Assembly (NCBI GenBank): GCA_015680685.1
Contig: MNCI01003758.1
Span: 45,578-101,601, forward strand
Source of the DNA: Gnetum montanum
Taxonomy: Eukaryota; Streptophyta; Gnetopsida; Gnetales; Gnetaceae
DNA: 56,024 bases
Direction: 5' to 3'
Shown: positions 28,101 to 43,100 of the stretch, piece after piece
Numbering within the stretch: the stretch's first letter is position 1
How the letters are laid out: each line of letters opens with the position of its first letter
Program-made: the position numbers and the translations under genes
Notes under the pieces: model-generated
Told to the model about the DNA's origin: nothing
Database searches by the model: none
The model's input: the letters and a program-made list of their open reading frames with translations, nothing else

Positions 28101-31100
28101 AGCATTGGCAAAATTCAAGTAGACACATGATTGGCACAAGGGTCGAAATGGTGCAAAAGCGTATTTGGCCAATTCGCGAAATGGGACAAAACGAGTTTAC
28201 CCCAATTTGCCAAGTCAGATTAGAAAAGTTAAATTGGCCAAAACCAGTTTGTCCCAGTTCACTATTCCACCAAAATTGATTTCTCCCAATTCAGTTTAAT
28301 AAAGACACATGGCCAATATCTTGATAGAGACAATATTACTTAATGCACACAAGTTAAAATTTGACCATAAGATATGTGTCCTAGCTCAAGCACCAGATAA
28401 TGATCAACAAAACACATGATTTCTCCGATGCAACAATCGAAGTTGGTAAAGTTGCCATTTTTTTGGATTTGTCAAATGGGATAAATCCTTTTTGTCCAAT
28501 TTTGGATGATATATGCTAATCAAAGCGTCAGCCTAAATCTGCCCATTTTATTAAAAGAAAAGAATTTGTAAATCCAGATTGGCCAAAGAGCGTTTCTCCC
28601 ATCTCAACACATGTGATCCCTATGGCACAAAGTACAAAATGGGTAATTGGCCAATATTTACTAATTGGCCTAATTCACTTTTAACCCAATTCAAAGAAAA
28701 GCAAGGCCTAAGCAGGCACACGATTAGTACAAAGATCAAAATGGTGCAAAAGGTATTTGGCCAATTTGCGAAATGGGAGAAATCAAGCTTATCCCAACTC
28801 AAGTGACTTTACGACACAAAGTTTGAAATGGGGAAAGCAGCCAAAAAACTACTATTCGAAATGGGGTGAAGCCAATTCTTCCCATTTCATCAATCAAATA
28901 GGACAAAGCCAATTTAACCCAAAAACAGCAAGAAAATAGTGGGGTCCATAAAACAAAGGCAAAAATCAGTAACTGATATCAATCAAATCTGGAAGCAGCT
29001 CAAGAAAGATCACATTGTAGGACTTTTAAATGGCATATGAACTCCCAAACCGGCCATCATCAAAAATAGTTCATCAGAAGGACTTTTGCGAGTTCTAAAG
29101 AAGTTGCGATGTCCATTTGCATGTAGAGAACTGTTCAAAAGATCTGTGAGGTAATTGATCCAGCAAACAGGCCAAGTTTCCAACATGCCAAAGAAGAACG
29201 TGAAAGCCAAAGACCAGAGAAATTTTCTGTTTCAGGATGTTAACATCCAAGTATTTTCAGATTATTTGCAGAGTTTCAGCCTTTCAATTTTTCAATTGTG
29301 GTGATGGGCAGAATCAGCAAACAATTTGCAAATTCAAGACCCAGAAGAGGAAGACCCATAACCACTTTTTTATCACGACAAAGACCATGATTATGCAAGA
29401 CTATTCCAGATTAAGGCTTTTAGTGAAGAACATGAATGAAGAAGTTTTTATCAATACAAAAGCATGCAAAAAATTGGCTTCAAACCTAGAGCCAATTTGA
29501 TCCAAAATGTCATAAATTGGATTTTTACTGAAATAGAGTACAACAAAGACTGCCTGAAATTAAAACAAAGGTCAAATCAGATAACTAATATTAGTCCTGT
29601 TAGAAGATATGAATTGTATTGTGTTTCTTTGCCCAACCATTCAGAGTAGTACACGTGAAATGACAATACCGCAGCAACTGCAGGCAACATCGCTTTGGCC
29701 AACGGACAAGAACTTCATTTAGCCGGGTCCAACATATCAACTTTCTTCGGCTATAAAAAGACTATCCCCACTTTCAACGACCTCAGGTTCTATCATCGCA
29801 TTTTTGTTGTAGCTCTAAACATTTGTTCAGGGTACAATGTTTCAAATGTTTCAGCCCAGCATCTGAAAATGTTGGCAATTGTTGAAAGCAATAGACCTTT
29901 TCACCCAGTATATTTTATGAATAGTCAATAGCATACCAAAATAGCTGAAACTATGGCCAATGGTAGCCAATTTAGTATGAGCTCCTTTTTGTTAGACAAC
30001 AGTCTGGCTATGATCCTGAGCTCGGAAAGGTTTAGCCCTATTCTGCCCCAATATAATTTGGAAAGACAAGAGAATAGGAGATGCCCCTGCTATGATTTCT
30101 ATCCTGTTTTATATCATAAGGATTACATGGATGCCCAGACCCTGGAATTCCTAATGAATATTGTTTATCCAGTTTTGTCTAAATTTCCAACTAACAAGAA
30201 AGCACCCAGAATCAAACAAGTAATTGTAGATGAAATAAGGGCCAAATGCAAAGGGACCATTTTTCTCCATGCTCATTATATAGAGACCATCATCGGTGGG
30301 TTCAAGGGTAGGCCAAAGAAATTGCCATGGTTCGTGGCACCATATCTGGTAGCTTTGGAGATTGGAAGGCAAATCCAAAATAGCCCATTGTGACATGATT
30401 ATATGAACGATCAAGTTTTTCCTCTCCAAATTGGATGTTGGCACTTCCAGAACTCCCCATACATGATGAAAATAGGAGCCAAATTTGAAAGAGCAATGTT
30501 CCCAGAGGCCGAGCATAGGTTTTTCAATCCTAACAAGAAATTGAAAGGTTGAAGATTCAGCAGCATGTGACACAGTTAGAATTGGTTCAATTTAAAAGAA
30601 AATACGAGGAACAGATAGGAACAATTTAGATAAAAGATGCTGGTATTGAAGCCTTAAAAATGGAGAATACAGGGTTACAACAAGAATTGGCCAAGAAACA
30701 GGACATCAGACCTATGGTAGAAGGTTTAGAATAGGCAACTAATTTTAAATTCATTATGAACGAATTGACCACTATGAAAGAATAGGCAAAGAAGGTCTTG
30801 GTAGAGATCAATGAGTTTAAAAGTAGAAAAGAGTTCTTTGAACAAGCTGTAGTAGAAACTGCCAAATTCATTCAATAGGCCAATATCACCGGAAATCAGA
30901 TACCAGAACAAGTTGCCACATTGTTTGATGATGTCATGACTGGTGCTATGAATAGGGTTCAAAGAATCCATCAGGCCAAAACTGATATGGATAAGGCATT
31001 GCACGACATCCAGGAATGCAAAGAGGCCATAACTAATGCCATTAAAGCTACTGAACCAAATGATGGTATTCAGTTAGAATCAAAACTAATACAATCGTTT

Positions 31101-34100
31101 TCTGCTGCAGAAATGGAAGAAATGGCCAAAGTATTGTTATTATTGTATGACCAAAGTTAGCATCGATGCCAAGTACAAAAAGAAGAGCATCACATTAAAG
31201 ATTTTCAGGCAGAAAACGCAACAGTTGCTGAAATTTGGGAGCAATTATCTACATTGCAATTCATAAAAGACACCTTTGAGGTAGAACCGTTAAATATTCC
31301 TCTATAAAAAGGGAAGGGGGAGAGAGTATAGGGAAGGGGGTGGAAGAATATTTTTTTTCTTGAAGAAAAAGAAAGTGTGATTGTAACAACGTTGCCCCTA
31401 TGTTGTCCGGCACCCCAAGGAATTGACTAAGATCCAATGGATCTGGGGCGGAAGACATGGGGAATATGCCTCAAGCAAGCAAGCAACTCAAGAGTGAGTG
31501 CAAGCAGCAACCCAACTTCTCAATATGTACATATAAAAACACACCTCACGGAGGGTAACCAACTCCAAACAAGGACCAAGCAAACAAGCACACAAGCAAC
31601 CCTACAAACAACATCGGTGGGAGGGGAAACGATGCACCTACAAGAAAAGGTGCCTCACCCCCAAATCCCTCACGATCTGGTACAAGGTGTGGCCTAGCAC
31701 CGCACCAAAACTATCCAGTCTTGGCTGCCTACATATCTACGACCACCGTAGAAGCAGGGCCATGTAGTTCTCTGAGGTGAGGGTAGAATGAAGAGGACTT
31801 AAGAGACAGTTACAACAGAAAGGTGTCCTATTGCTAGCTTGGTACCACCAAGCCGTGGTGGATTTTCTAACACTTGAGAGTCACCCGAGGGTGCCTCAAA
31901 GTGTTCCATGGCCCCCAAACCATGGGGAGAGCCCAGGAGAACCACCACCTAGGGACATCTCTCACAGTGACAATGGTATTTTAAATTCAAATATTCGGAA
32001 GTCTGACAATGGTATTTTAAATTCAAATATTCAGCTGACTTGATGCTTGTCCTATTAAGTTATTTTTATTGTTTTTTTTTTTTTACTCTTCTAAATTGCA
32101 TAGCAATTGGTTTAAATTGTTCAGTGCTTAGAAATATTGCTGGAATTATCCGATTGCTTCTTGAATTCAAGGGTTAGATAGTTTCTGTTATCATCGACTG
32201 ATTCAAATAGGTTGATCTGCCAAGTATTTGCCCATGTTAATGGTAACACATTTTCATGTTTAAGAAGTTATGTAATTTACTGTCCATCATTTTAAGCCAT
32301 TGGAAATAGCTCTGTCTTCTAATTTTCTTGTAGAATGTCTGCTCTAAGGAAAATTGGCCGCAGATTTCATAAATTACACTTTTGCATTGATCTGAAGGAA
32401 TATTCTGTTCAAGACATTGTCCAATTGAGACTATATTGACTAGGTAATTTTGGAAAGGCAAATTATCATTTACTCACAAAACAGAGTCAATAAGCCGAAT
32501 TCTTTTGACAAGTGTTATTTATGGTCAAAAATTTCTGAGTTATTTATGAGATTTACAAGATTTTTATTCAAATACATAGTTTTCTTGAACCATTCAGTTT
32601 ATTTGGAGGTATTCAGGCCTTGGTGTAGCCAGAAACCACCAAGCACCTAAACTTCAATTTTTTGAAAGAACACCTGTCTCAATGATTTTAATCACTGAAC
32701 TGGGACCCACAACGTTGGCAAAGAAAGGGTGTCTTAAGTTGTCGCCAACAACACCCCAAGACAATCCTTCAACATTTGATGAAAAAAAGAAAACATAAGG
32801 GACTATTGTAGTTCTTTTACACTGAATGCCAATGAGGTTGTAGCTCAATCAGTAATTTTTTCATTTATTAGCCGATAAGTTACAAGATGGCAATCATATA
32901 TTTATCCATTTCCCTGCAATTTATATTTGGAATCAAATTTAGACAAATTTTACCATTGCCAGTCCCAAGCCTAGAAGCCTAGATGTGAAAGGAGAAGGGT
33001 TAGTGTCAAGTTGGCAGCCATATGTACAACTGTGCCAAATCTCATAGAATTGCAAATACATAAATCTTTAGTTCTAGATAGAGGCAAATGGCAAAAGAAA
33101 ACTCACGAAATTGATCCCATTGTTATATGAGGGTGAGATGATGATGACACCAATGGAATAAAATTTAGACAACTAGAAATCAGCATTTTAAAATGCCAAA
33201 ATCTTTACAAGATCTTACTATAGCTTGGGCTTAGAATAGTGAAACATTGTGTACAAATAAAACTTGAAATGCTTTGCTAGCACGTGTGATTTTTGAACTT
33301 TGGAAGTAAAGAAATCAATGATCTGCTGACGGAATAGAAAGCAATATAGGTAGAGTATAGTGACTAACAGTACAAAGTTGGAAAAATAATGTGAAATACA
33401 AAACATGATTTGACTATCTTGGTCTTTAAATCTTAGAAAATTATAAGAACTATTTCCAAGGTTAGGAATGGATAGGTATCTTGGGATCATTATTTTATTT
33501 TCTATATTCTCACCATCATTGTTTTTTATAGCTTCTACAATGGAACACTGATCATTTATCTTGACTGATCTTAGAGATCCCAATAAAATTTTCATTGCTT
33601 CAAATGTTATATTTTCATTGATAAATTTTTTCATTTTGCTTGTTCAAAGAAAAAGTTGAATTCAAGCTATAAAGAAGGAATTCTTATACCTACGTGAAAA
33701 ATCAACTGCCTATACATCTAGGGGGTCATATAGTTAGTGATTTAGAAACCTAAAACACCTTTTTACCTTGCTCAAGAGACTGACAGCATTCTTTTGATGA
33801 GCAATGAGGATGCACTCTCCTTTTAGTGGACTCATGATGAAACTTACAATAGCTACAGACCCTAATTAATTTTCACAAGTCCCTGCCAAACCAGGGATGC
33901 AAAAATGATTCCAACGTTGTGGTAATAAAACGGCCTATCATACATTTATTTCTCCCTTGCAACCCTAACCAGAGTCACATCTGTTGTGAAATGACTTCCA
34001 TACAAGCTTGCTCAATAAAGCAAAATATAAAGATCAACAGATGTTTAATTCCCCAGCCACCTTCCCATAGCTGACAAACCACACCCCAATCAATGGTATG

Positions 34101-37100
34101 CATAATTTTCTTTAATTTTGTAGATCATAGTAATGTGCAGACCATCTTTAAAATATGATCCAAAATGGGTTTTGCGGCATAGACAAGATGCCCGATTGTA
34201 AACTTGTAAATGATGATGGCAATTTCAAGAGTTATCAACAGCAAATGTGCTCCAAATACTAGTTTCTAATGTTGCTAAGACTGCCTATTATGATTGTAAA
34301 TATGTTAAGTTAATTAATTAAAAATGTTGGGAAAAGTTACAGTGTCCCCAAAGTCAGGACTATTCTAGGATGGGTAATAAAACCCTGGCATAAAACCAAG
34401 GTAAATCATCCATGCAGACTAGAGAAAGCGATACTGAAGCAGAACATCCTCACAATAAAAAAAGATAAATAGTATTTCCAATAAACAAAAGGTTATATTG
34501 ACATTTGTGGTATATACTTGAGTATCTAGGCTTTTGGATTGCAAGGTGGATCTATTGATTAATTAACTGACAAAATTTAAATTGCTTATTTTTTAAATTG
34601 CATGAGTATGATGATGAGATTCCGGGTGAAAGGTCATCCTTAGGCAGCTCATCAAACTCCAACACAATATCAGAGGTGAAATTTCAAATGAACAGATCTA
34701 AGTATTGTCCTACAATTATTTTAAAAAGGGAAGGAAAAAATCTTCATCACCAACAAAAGTTATATTTTGTTCTCGTTCCAAAAATAATAATAATAAATGT
34801 TATGCATTAGAAAAGAAGACCATATTCAACAAGGTAAAGAAAAACTTATGTTAACGATAAGAGCGCTGAAGCACAATTGACATTTAACATGAGCCTTCTG
34901 ATAACTTTTTTTGAAATATAATCCAGTATTATGAATGTGGCTGCAAGCCTTCAGTTTTTTTCCCTTTGAGTATCTAGATTACTTTTTAAAAATGGACCAT
35001 TTACCTTCGTGACTTTGGACAGCAAATTATCATTTAAGACGTAAGGAATTCAAATATTAAAAGGACAAATATGGCATCAAAAAATTTCAGACATGAGATT
35101 CACTTGAAGCCTGTTAATAAGCACAAGTACCTCAAGTGTGCATGCCTCATTCCTTCTAGTTCTGCCTCATTTTTAATAGCTTTTGCAAATGCTATAGGTG
35201 AAGCTCTATTTATTAATAAAGGTCCTTCAACTTTGTCCTCCAAGGAAAGCTCTTTTCTTGATCTTTTATCATTGCTTTTTCCATTTTTTCTAGCTTTTTT
35301 GGCTATTTTTTCATTGTATTCATTACTGGCATCTTCAAACACATTAACAATTGCAGCATTGATGCTTGATCCATCCAGCCATAGCTTTGCACCATTTTCT
35401 CCTAAGCTGGAAGCACATATATGCAATAGGTTATCCCCCAAAACTAAAATTGAAACTTCAAAACGTTGTACCCATCATAATCCAGGAGATATTAGATAAA
35501 GCTAAAGCAAAATAACAAAAAGCTCGTATTGTTCAAAGCTGATGTAATACATTACAAAATGTGATATCCAATGTTTCATAAATCTTAAAAGAAAACATTC
35601 TTTGGCATGTTACATATTAAATTCTCAAAAATAGTGTCCTATAAAGTGGGGTAAGCAGGAGCATGGACATAGAATGATGGAATAATTCTTTGGTACAATA
35701 TCCTGTTGTAGCAGTCCAACTGTTTTGGTTTTTAAAGAATGCTCTAATTTCTATATTAAGTAGTCCACTAAAGTTTCCATATAATGGAATTTATTTGGCT
35801 TATGAGATACGTAATGTAACAGTCCATTTTGCAGCTAATTACAAACATAATGCAAGCACTAAGCTACTTAACAGAATGTTGGTGTTAGTCTTCTATGTTA
35901 TATACAAAGCCATGTCAATGGATTCAAGTTTGTTTTCTGGAAAAATATAAGAACTAGCATTCATACGAGAGTCAGAATTCCATAAGCGTAATGCAAATCA
36001 TTAATGTAGGAAGCAATATACATGATAAAATGATATTAGTTCAACTTACATTTGATAATTACTTGTTTTCTCCTATATTTAACATGCATACAGCATCTAC
36101 TGTCAATAACTTGTTTGAATAGAGTCACCTACAGCGGTGTTTCCAAAGTTGTCATGTCGGAACAGAAATAACAAACCTCTTACTTTTCTTCTTCCTGGAT
36201 AATCCATGAATATTCCACAGTTGCACTAGCAAAAACACCCAAGAAGAAAATGTCAAAATGGTAAATTTAAATGTGTTACCTTCCACACATTTTCCAATAT
36301 TATTTGAGAAAACTGACAACGAGGAATGATATGACCTAATGTCTCATTACTCTCACCAAAAGAACTTGCAGATACCTTTAATACCCAGAACTCATGCAAA
36401 TAATCCTTGATATAAAAACAATTTCTAACAACTTAGGGTAAAAGACATGAACTTTGGCCAAACTCTAGTTTTCTTCCAACATGTAGTCAATGGATTGTTT
36501 ATTTCTAGAAAGTCTTCTTGAATTAGACTTTCAGTTTGCACTTTTCTCGATTTTATATCTCAGTTGGACATGCCTTTGGTTTAAGAATCAATTTAATAAA
36601 AGTTGTGTTCAAATTTGCAGTTAATCACAAACTTTTACACAAATATAATGATTTATTGGGACATGAAGTAAAATAATTTCCTACCATGTATTTGGGGCTT
36701 ACTATCATTGTTGGTTATATGAAGAAAGAACTTTGACACCCACTTCTTCAGAAAATTCATGGTAGACTTGCTAGGTGGAAGGCTAAGTTTTTATCATAGG
36801 TGGGTCATTTATAATTGGTGAGATGTACTCTTTAGGCATTGCCTCTTTATTATCTTTCTTACTTTTATTATCCTAAGACAATTATTTCTTAGGTAGAGAA
36901 AAACAAAAGAACTTTTTGTGTGGTTGAACCATTTGAAAAAAATACTTCATGTTTTAAATTCGAATACAATATGTAAACCATGGTCTTGTGGCAGATGGAA
37001 TCTTAGGCAGATACAAGACATTAATTATCCTTTGTTAGGAAAGATTGCTTGACACCTTTGTGTTTTAAATAGATTGTGGGTTCAAATGGTGAAAGAAAAG

Positions 37101-40100
37101 TAATTGTATGATGGTTCTCACCTTATCATCACTAGCATCATCCTAGCCTTGTTCCAACAAAATGGGGTCAGCCACATGAGTTCTTTTTCATCATTCACAT
37201 CTATGAAGAGCTAAATCTTTGTTTATTTGCAATTTCTTCGGATCATTTTCAATCATTTTTTCTTATATCTTTTTCAATTTTCTTTTTGTAGCTTTCATGG
37301 AAAAGTGATGTATAGGCTCATTAACTGATTTTCTTTGTGCATGCCCAAACCATCTAAGACACCATTCCTATAACTTACCTAAAATAGAAGCCACTTGGAG
37401 TCTTCCTCTAATGTTTGTATTGAGCAATCTATCTCTTTTGGTAACATTTAATATTCATCTAGGCATTCACATCTCTACCACACTAAATTGTTGTTCATGC
37501 CTCTTTTGTACTGCCCAACATTCAACAGCATATAACATAGCAAACATAATTGTCTCCTGTAAAATTTTCCCCTTAGTTTTATTGAAATTCTATTATTACA
37601 TAGAACATTACCGGTCTATTTCTATTTTGACCATCCTGCCTCAGTCCTATTTCTTACTTCTTTATTAATTTCAGCATCTACTTGATCCTAGGTAGTGGAA
37701 CTATTTGCAGCGAGGAACCCTTTGGCCTTCGATTGTCACTTCTATATCACCATTATGCTATTATTGAAATTGCATTCCATATATTATATCTTACTTCTAC
37801 TCATTTTTAAGCCTTTTAATTCTAAAGCATGTGTCCACTTCTCCATTTTAGAAGTAATATTTTCTGGAGCTATATTCATCATTATTTATGCACTGACTTT
37901 TCTCATTCTGTATGCCTTCTATTTCTAAATTGGTCTGGATTCCATAACTGCACTTCAAAAGTTATCACTTGGTTATAAGCATCCACATGTAATTGCTACA
38001 ATAGATGAAATGAGAAACAAAACCACTTGGGCCTGGAACAACCATCAAATAATGAACAAACATCTTCAATTTAGAAAATAGCCAAGATACAAATACTTCT
38101 GCAGATAAATGAGGTGAGGGAATGATAGCTCATGCACTAAATCTAATAACGTTAATAGTGCTAACCAACATCTAATGATAAAAAAATAGCCCATAATCTT
38201 ACTCCAATTATGGGAAATAGTCTTTTTTCAGATAAATATTAATACACATTTTATCATTATAGCTATTACAGTTATATAATAGGAAAGTTTTCTTTTCTCA
38301 ACTTAGATATCAAGCGATGAGCCAAAATTGTTAGAGCTTCAGACGTTAAAGTCATGGTATTCTAAAATGCATGTAACGTTTTCAATTCAATAATACAAGC
38401 GTTCACAACAACACATCTCTCAGAAATGGACATTAAAGATAGGGAATTAACGACAAAACAGACAATTGTTGGTTAAACATGTTAAAATTTTAATTTTCAA
38501 AAAAAAAAAGTGAAAACAATCAAGCACTAACATTTATAGAACATTACGTAACGTCAAGAAAGTGAGCCAAGGTATGAAATATTCAATAAATTATTAGTTC
38601 GTGGGGCACCTTTTTATTGTAGATATAAGAGCAACATACGGTCTCACTCTCACATTGCAGTTAACAAGATGAGTCATTACGTCTGAGGTGATCTTTGATT
38701 CCTCTATGAACAATGTAACTGAATCAAGTTCAACAACCAAATATGCATATGCTACAGGGGAATGTGGCACATCACGACCTCTCTGCACAAATTAAAAACA
38801 TTGGCAATCAACTGTTAGAGTTGAAATAAGAATTTACAACTTTGAAATTTAGATTATGCTGTTATAATCAGATCTGAAAACAATTAGATCTGAAAAACAC
38901 AGATCTGAAAAACACAAATCTGAAAACACACTACAAATGCTCTAGAGAAATTATTANNNNNNNNNNNNNNCACCAACAAGACTCACATCTCCAAGGTAAA
39001 ACCTCGATACAATGTTTTCACTTTGAAGCACACATTAAAGGCTACCCCAAGCCTTCTATTTATGAAGAAACATGAGGACCAAACCCCAATCCTCATACAT
39101 GTAGGATAAAACACCAAGCCTCCTATATATGAGGAAACATTAGGACCAAACCCCAATCCTAATACATGTGGGATAAATCACATCCCCACATCAAATGCAA
39201 CATAAAAGAAAATACAACAATTAATGTATTTGTCTTCATTTTTCCAACATATGCATCTTTCCTGAAATATTTTTAAATTAGTAGCTAGCTAAAATAAACT
39301 ATTCAAAAATGAGATAATGATCATGTGGGCAGATATGCAGAAAATATCACATTAATGTGTCCCTTTTTCCTTCGTTTTTGTATCGTACTTAGGTTCAGGA
39401 GCTTTCTTTGCTTGTGGTCTTACGAACCACCACCATGTTTTGTTTTCAGTCTACAAACACTTCTACTATGTTGTTGTTCCTATGCTTCACTTCTACATGT
39501 TTACGAGCTGTGCAGTTGATCACTTTAATACATCATAAGCAATTGTGTCTTTTTCTTAATGGTTGTAACCTTTCATAACTCTTCAGTTGCTTACATTAAG
39601 AAACAAATGCTTGTGTTTTGATCATGCTTATGAAAATTGGATCAGGATGACAATCCAGGTGATTCTGGATAGTGATCTGAACCATTGCAATCTAGATCTA
39701 TTCTAGATCATGATCTAGTTTGAAATCATGATTCCAGACAATTCCAAGTGATTCTGGATTGTGATTCCAGACAATTCATAATGATTCTGGATGATTCCAG
39801 GCAATTCCAAACAATTTTGGAATCTTTAAAAACACCAATTAGAAGTTTACACTTTTTTGAAGTTAAACATTTCATTAAACATTAAAACACCATCCCAATA
39901 ACAAAATTCAGGACTCAATACAGCTCTAAAAATAGAAAGAATGAGCATCAAACATTCTAAATGTATCATCAGCAGTTTCAAGGTTTTCAGCACTTTTGAG
40001 TGCAACTTTTTCTGCAATAATCAATATATTCTTGGGAAGCTCAGCAGCACATTCTTCAAGAGCTCAACAATGCATTCTTCAAGTCATTTTGAATCAATTC

Positions 40101-43100
40101 AACAGCTGATTTCAGACATTCTTCACCTCATTTGTTTTAAACTTTTAGTTAGCAGTAAATGAATACAGCAATGTAGTTTATATTTGAAATTTTTTGTAAT
40201 GTATATGGGAGTATAAACAATGAATCTATGTTGATGTTCATGCTTAATGTAATGTTGTTATGTTACTATGTTTAGAAATTTCTATATTGATCACATATAC
40301 TTTTGAAAATGATTAAAAATTTGATATTTTTCCAATATTTTTAATATCGCACTTCCACAAAATTCAAAATTACAATCTGCGATGTAGAATCTTAAAAATG
40401 AAAAAATGAGCTACAATCCAATCCAAACTTCATAAGTATGATCTTGATTAGAGGATATATTCTAACAAGCCATGTTCAATTGGAGATCAAGTTGTTTTTA
40501 AAAAATCAATCTAGGATGTAAGGTCTATTACTCAAGCACTTATAAATCAATGTACTAAATCCAAAAAAAATGCAAAAAAGTACGTAAGTCAATAAGTATT
40601 CATGAGATGAAGTCAATAAGTATTCATGATATAGAGTCAACAAGTATTCATAAGATGTAATGCTGAGACGTGTTGACATATGTTGAATTGTGTTGAAAAA
40701 CTATATTTTGATGAATGACATCGAAAGTTTTTTGTTGGATTTCTCAGGTTTTTTCATAAAAATCAAATCAAACTGATTTCTCAAAAAACAAAAGGAATCA
40801 TATTTAGCTCACAATTTGCAGAAACCCTTCAAAAACCATTGGATTCGGTCAATTAAAGTGTTCGAAAAAAGATTCACTTCTGGTCATGCTTTGACAGTCT
40901 CTTGCATTAGATTCTCTTGGTTAAACAGACAATGCACCTCCCACAAGGTGCTTTTGCTAGCAAAGCCATACAATTATATAATTTTAAAAGTTAACTAGAA
41001 TCATTATCTAAGTCCCTGCAATTCAGGGACATCATGACATATGAAAGATACTCCATAAATAGTCTATGCATTTAAAAGCAGTATAAAGTGTGACACTCCA
41101 GATATATTTCGTTAAAGTGGGTGCATGAATAAATCAAGGCATATCTAATGCAATCTACAAAGACAAGATATTAAGTTTTAGTAGACATACTATGTTTAAC
41201 AGCCATGCAACTTCATCAAGCATTGAGACAACAAATGCAGTAGCCCCAGCTTCTTTAAGATTATTTCTCAGTGAATGCAATTTTGTTGGCACATCTGAGC
41301 CAGCAAATTTTAAATCATGTACTCTGATTGGTGCATTTGGAGGTTGTGGTCTCTCCTCTTTCCATATTTCGTCTACCAAGTTACTATCATATACATAGAC
41401 CAACTTCTGTCTTTTTCTGGACAGCGTTTGTCTCAATTCTTCGGCTGCATCATAAGAAACAAGAAACTGTTCGCACACAATACACAAGTCGTGGCAAGAA
41501 GTAACCGTTAGTAACAGTGTAGCTAAATAACTTATGCAATGAAAGAATAATAGTTCTAATCTAATAAACATTGAACAAATTGTGCAAGCACCATAAAAAT
41601 GCTTAGTTGTTTGCTTATATAATGTTAGTCAAATGTATGTGTCCTAGCATTTTGAGACGTAAATCATGTAGCCCATGTACGTTACACAATATTGTCAACC
41701 TAAGATATGCAGCATATAGTAAATAAAAAAAAAACAATAGGTAGAAGTTGCAATTACCGGATCAATGCCAACACTAGATCCAGGAGACAGAACATCAATC
41801 AACCATTCACTAATGGCAGGCACACCAGGATTCCCAGCACGCATGAGGGCCCAGCTAGAGCTTAATTGATTTTCTGCCTGATTAATTAAACAAAATAAAC
41901 AAATAAAATTTTCGAACGTTTTCTAACGATGCAATTACAGCCAGAAAACACAAGCAAAACACTCACCCACCACACAATTCAACGTTCTACAGCAGTAACA
42001 CCAAATAAATCACAATGTCACTTATGTTGTAAAAGGATGAGAAAGACAACAACGAGATTCTCTAAACAAGAAGCACCTGAAGAAAATAACGCCCATCGGT
42101 CCAAAGAGCTGCCTTGTCTCTTGTAATAACAGCCGTCCCTGAACTACCTGTAAATCCTGATATGAATGATCTACGCTTGTAATATTCTGCAATGAACTCA
42201 CTCTGAAATTAACAATAAATACAGTAAGACCTTTTACAATCGTGTCCTTACATGATGTTAAGGAAGAAAGGGAAAAGGACACACAAAATTTTTGTTAAAT
42301 AGCAGGACAAAGATGTTAAAATGGAAGAAATTTCAATTAACTTAATGCATTTCAAATACAGGTGAGATAATTGCGGAGCTGTTAAAGGCATCTTCAAAAT
42401 GTGTCTATTTCAGAAGGCGTTCCATCGCTTTTTTTTTTTTTTTTTTTTTTAATAATAACTCTTTTCACTAAGAAGTTCGTGAGGAAACCATTTAGACCAA
42501 GGTTAAAGTTTGTGAATTCCAAGCTTTTAAAGATTCCTGTAATGTTCTCTACCACCATGATTCGTTCATTTTATTTTTCAAATAAGCATATTTGCGTTTA
42601 TATTTCACTGTGCTGACGAAGCTTAGCTATCAACTATAAAAAAAGAACTTCTATTTACTCTACGGTGCATGTTTCAGTTACATGCTATTGATGTAAAGAA
42701 TTTCCGCACCACAAATGGCTGAAAGCCTGAAACTAAGTTGGCAAGTGTGAAATTCACGTCAAGAGGGAAAAACTCAAAAGAAGGCATCATCATCGATATT
42801 CAAAAAGTGGATAAGCTGACGTGAAAACCTCCATTTCAGTATTAACATTTCCATTTTAAATTTTCAAAAACTGTTCAAGACTCCAAAATATCATATCATC
42901 CAAAATGATGGCCAGTGTGTGGAGGCTCAAAGAAACTCTTGCTTTTGGGTAGGTAAACATTGCCTCATGTCATGCAACAAGGTTGAGGCCCTGGCTTATT
43001 ATCGTTAAATAACGATAATAATTACCCTTTTCTTGCATCCCTTTGTTCATATTACAGAATCTATCCAACTAATAATTGCTTGAACAGAAGGCAAAAACCT

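Noticed and set aside
33218-33634. Minus-strand 139-codon open frame as a gene
   Set aside because: AT-rich, no domain, no neighbours or splice support. Kept only as a remark in the intron entry.
35071-35499. Plus-strand 142-codon open frame
   Set aside because: It is the complement of exon 6 and has no recognisable features.
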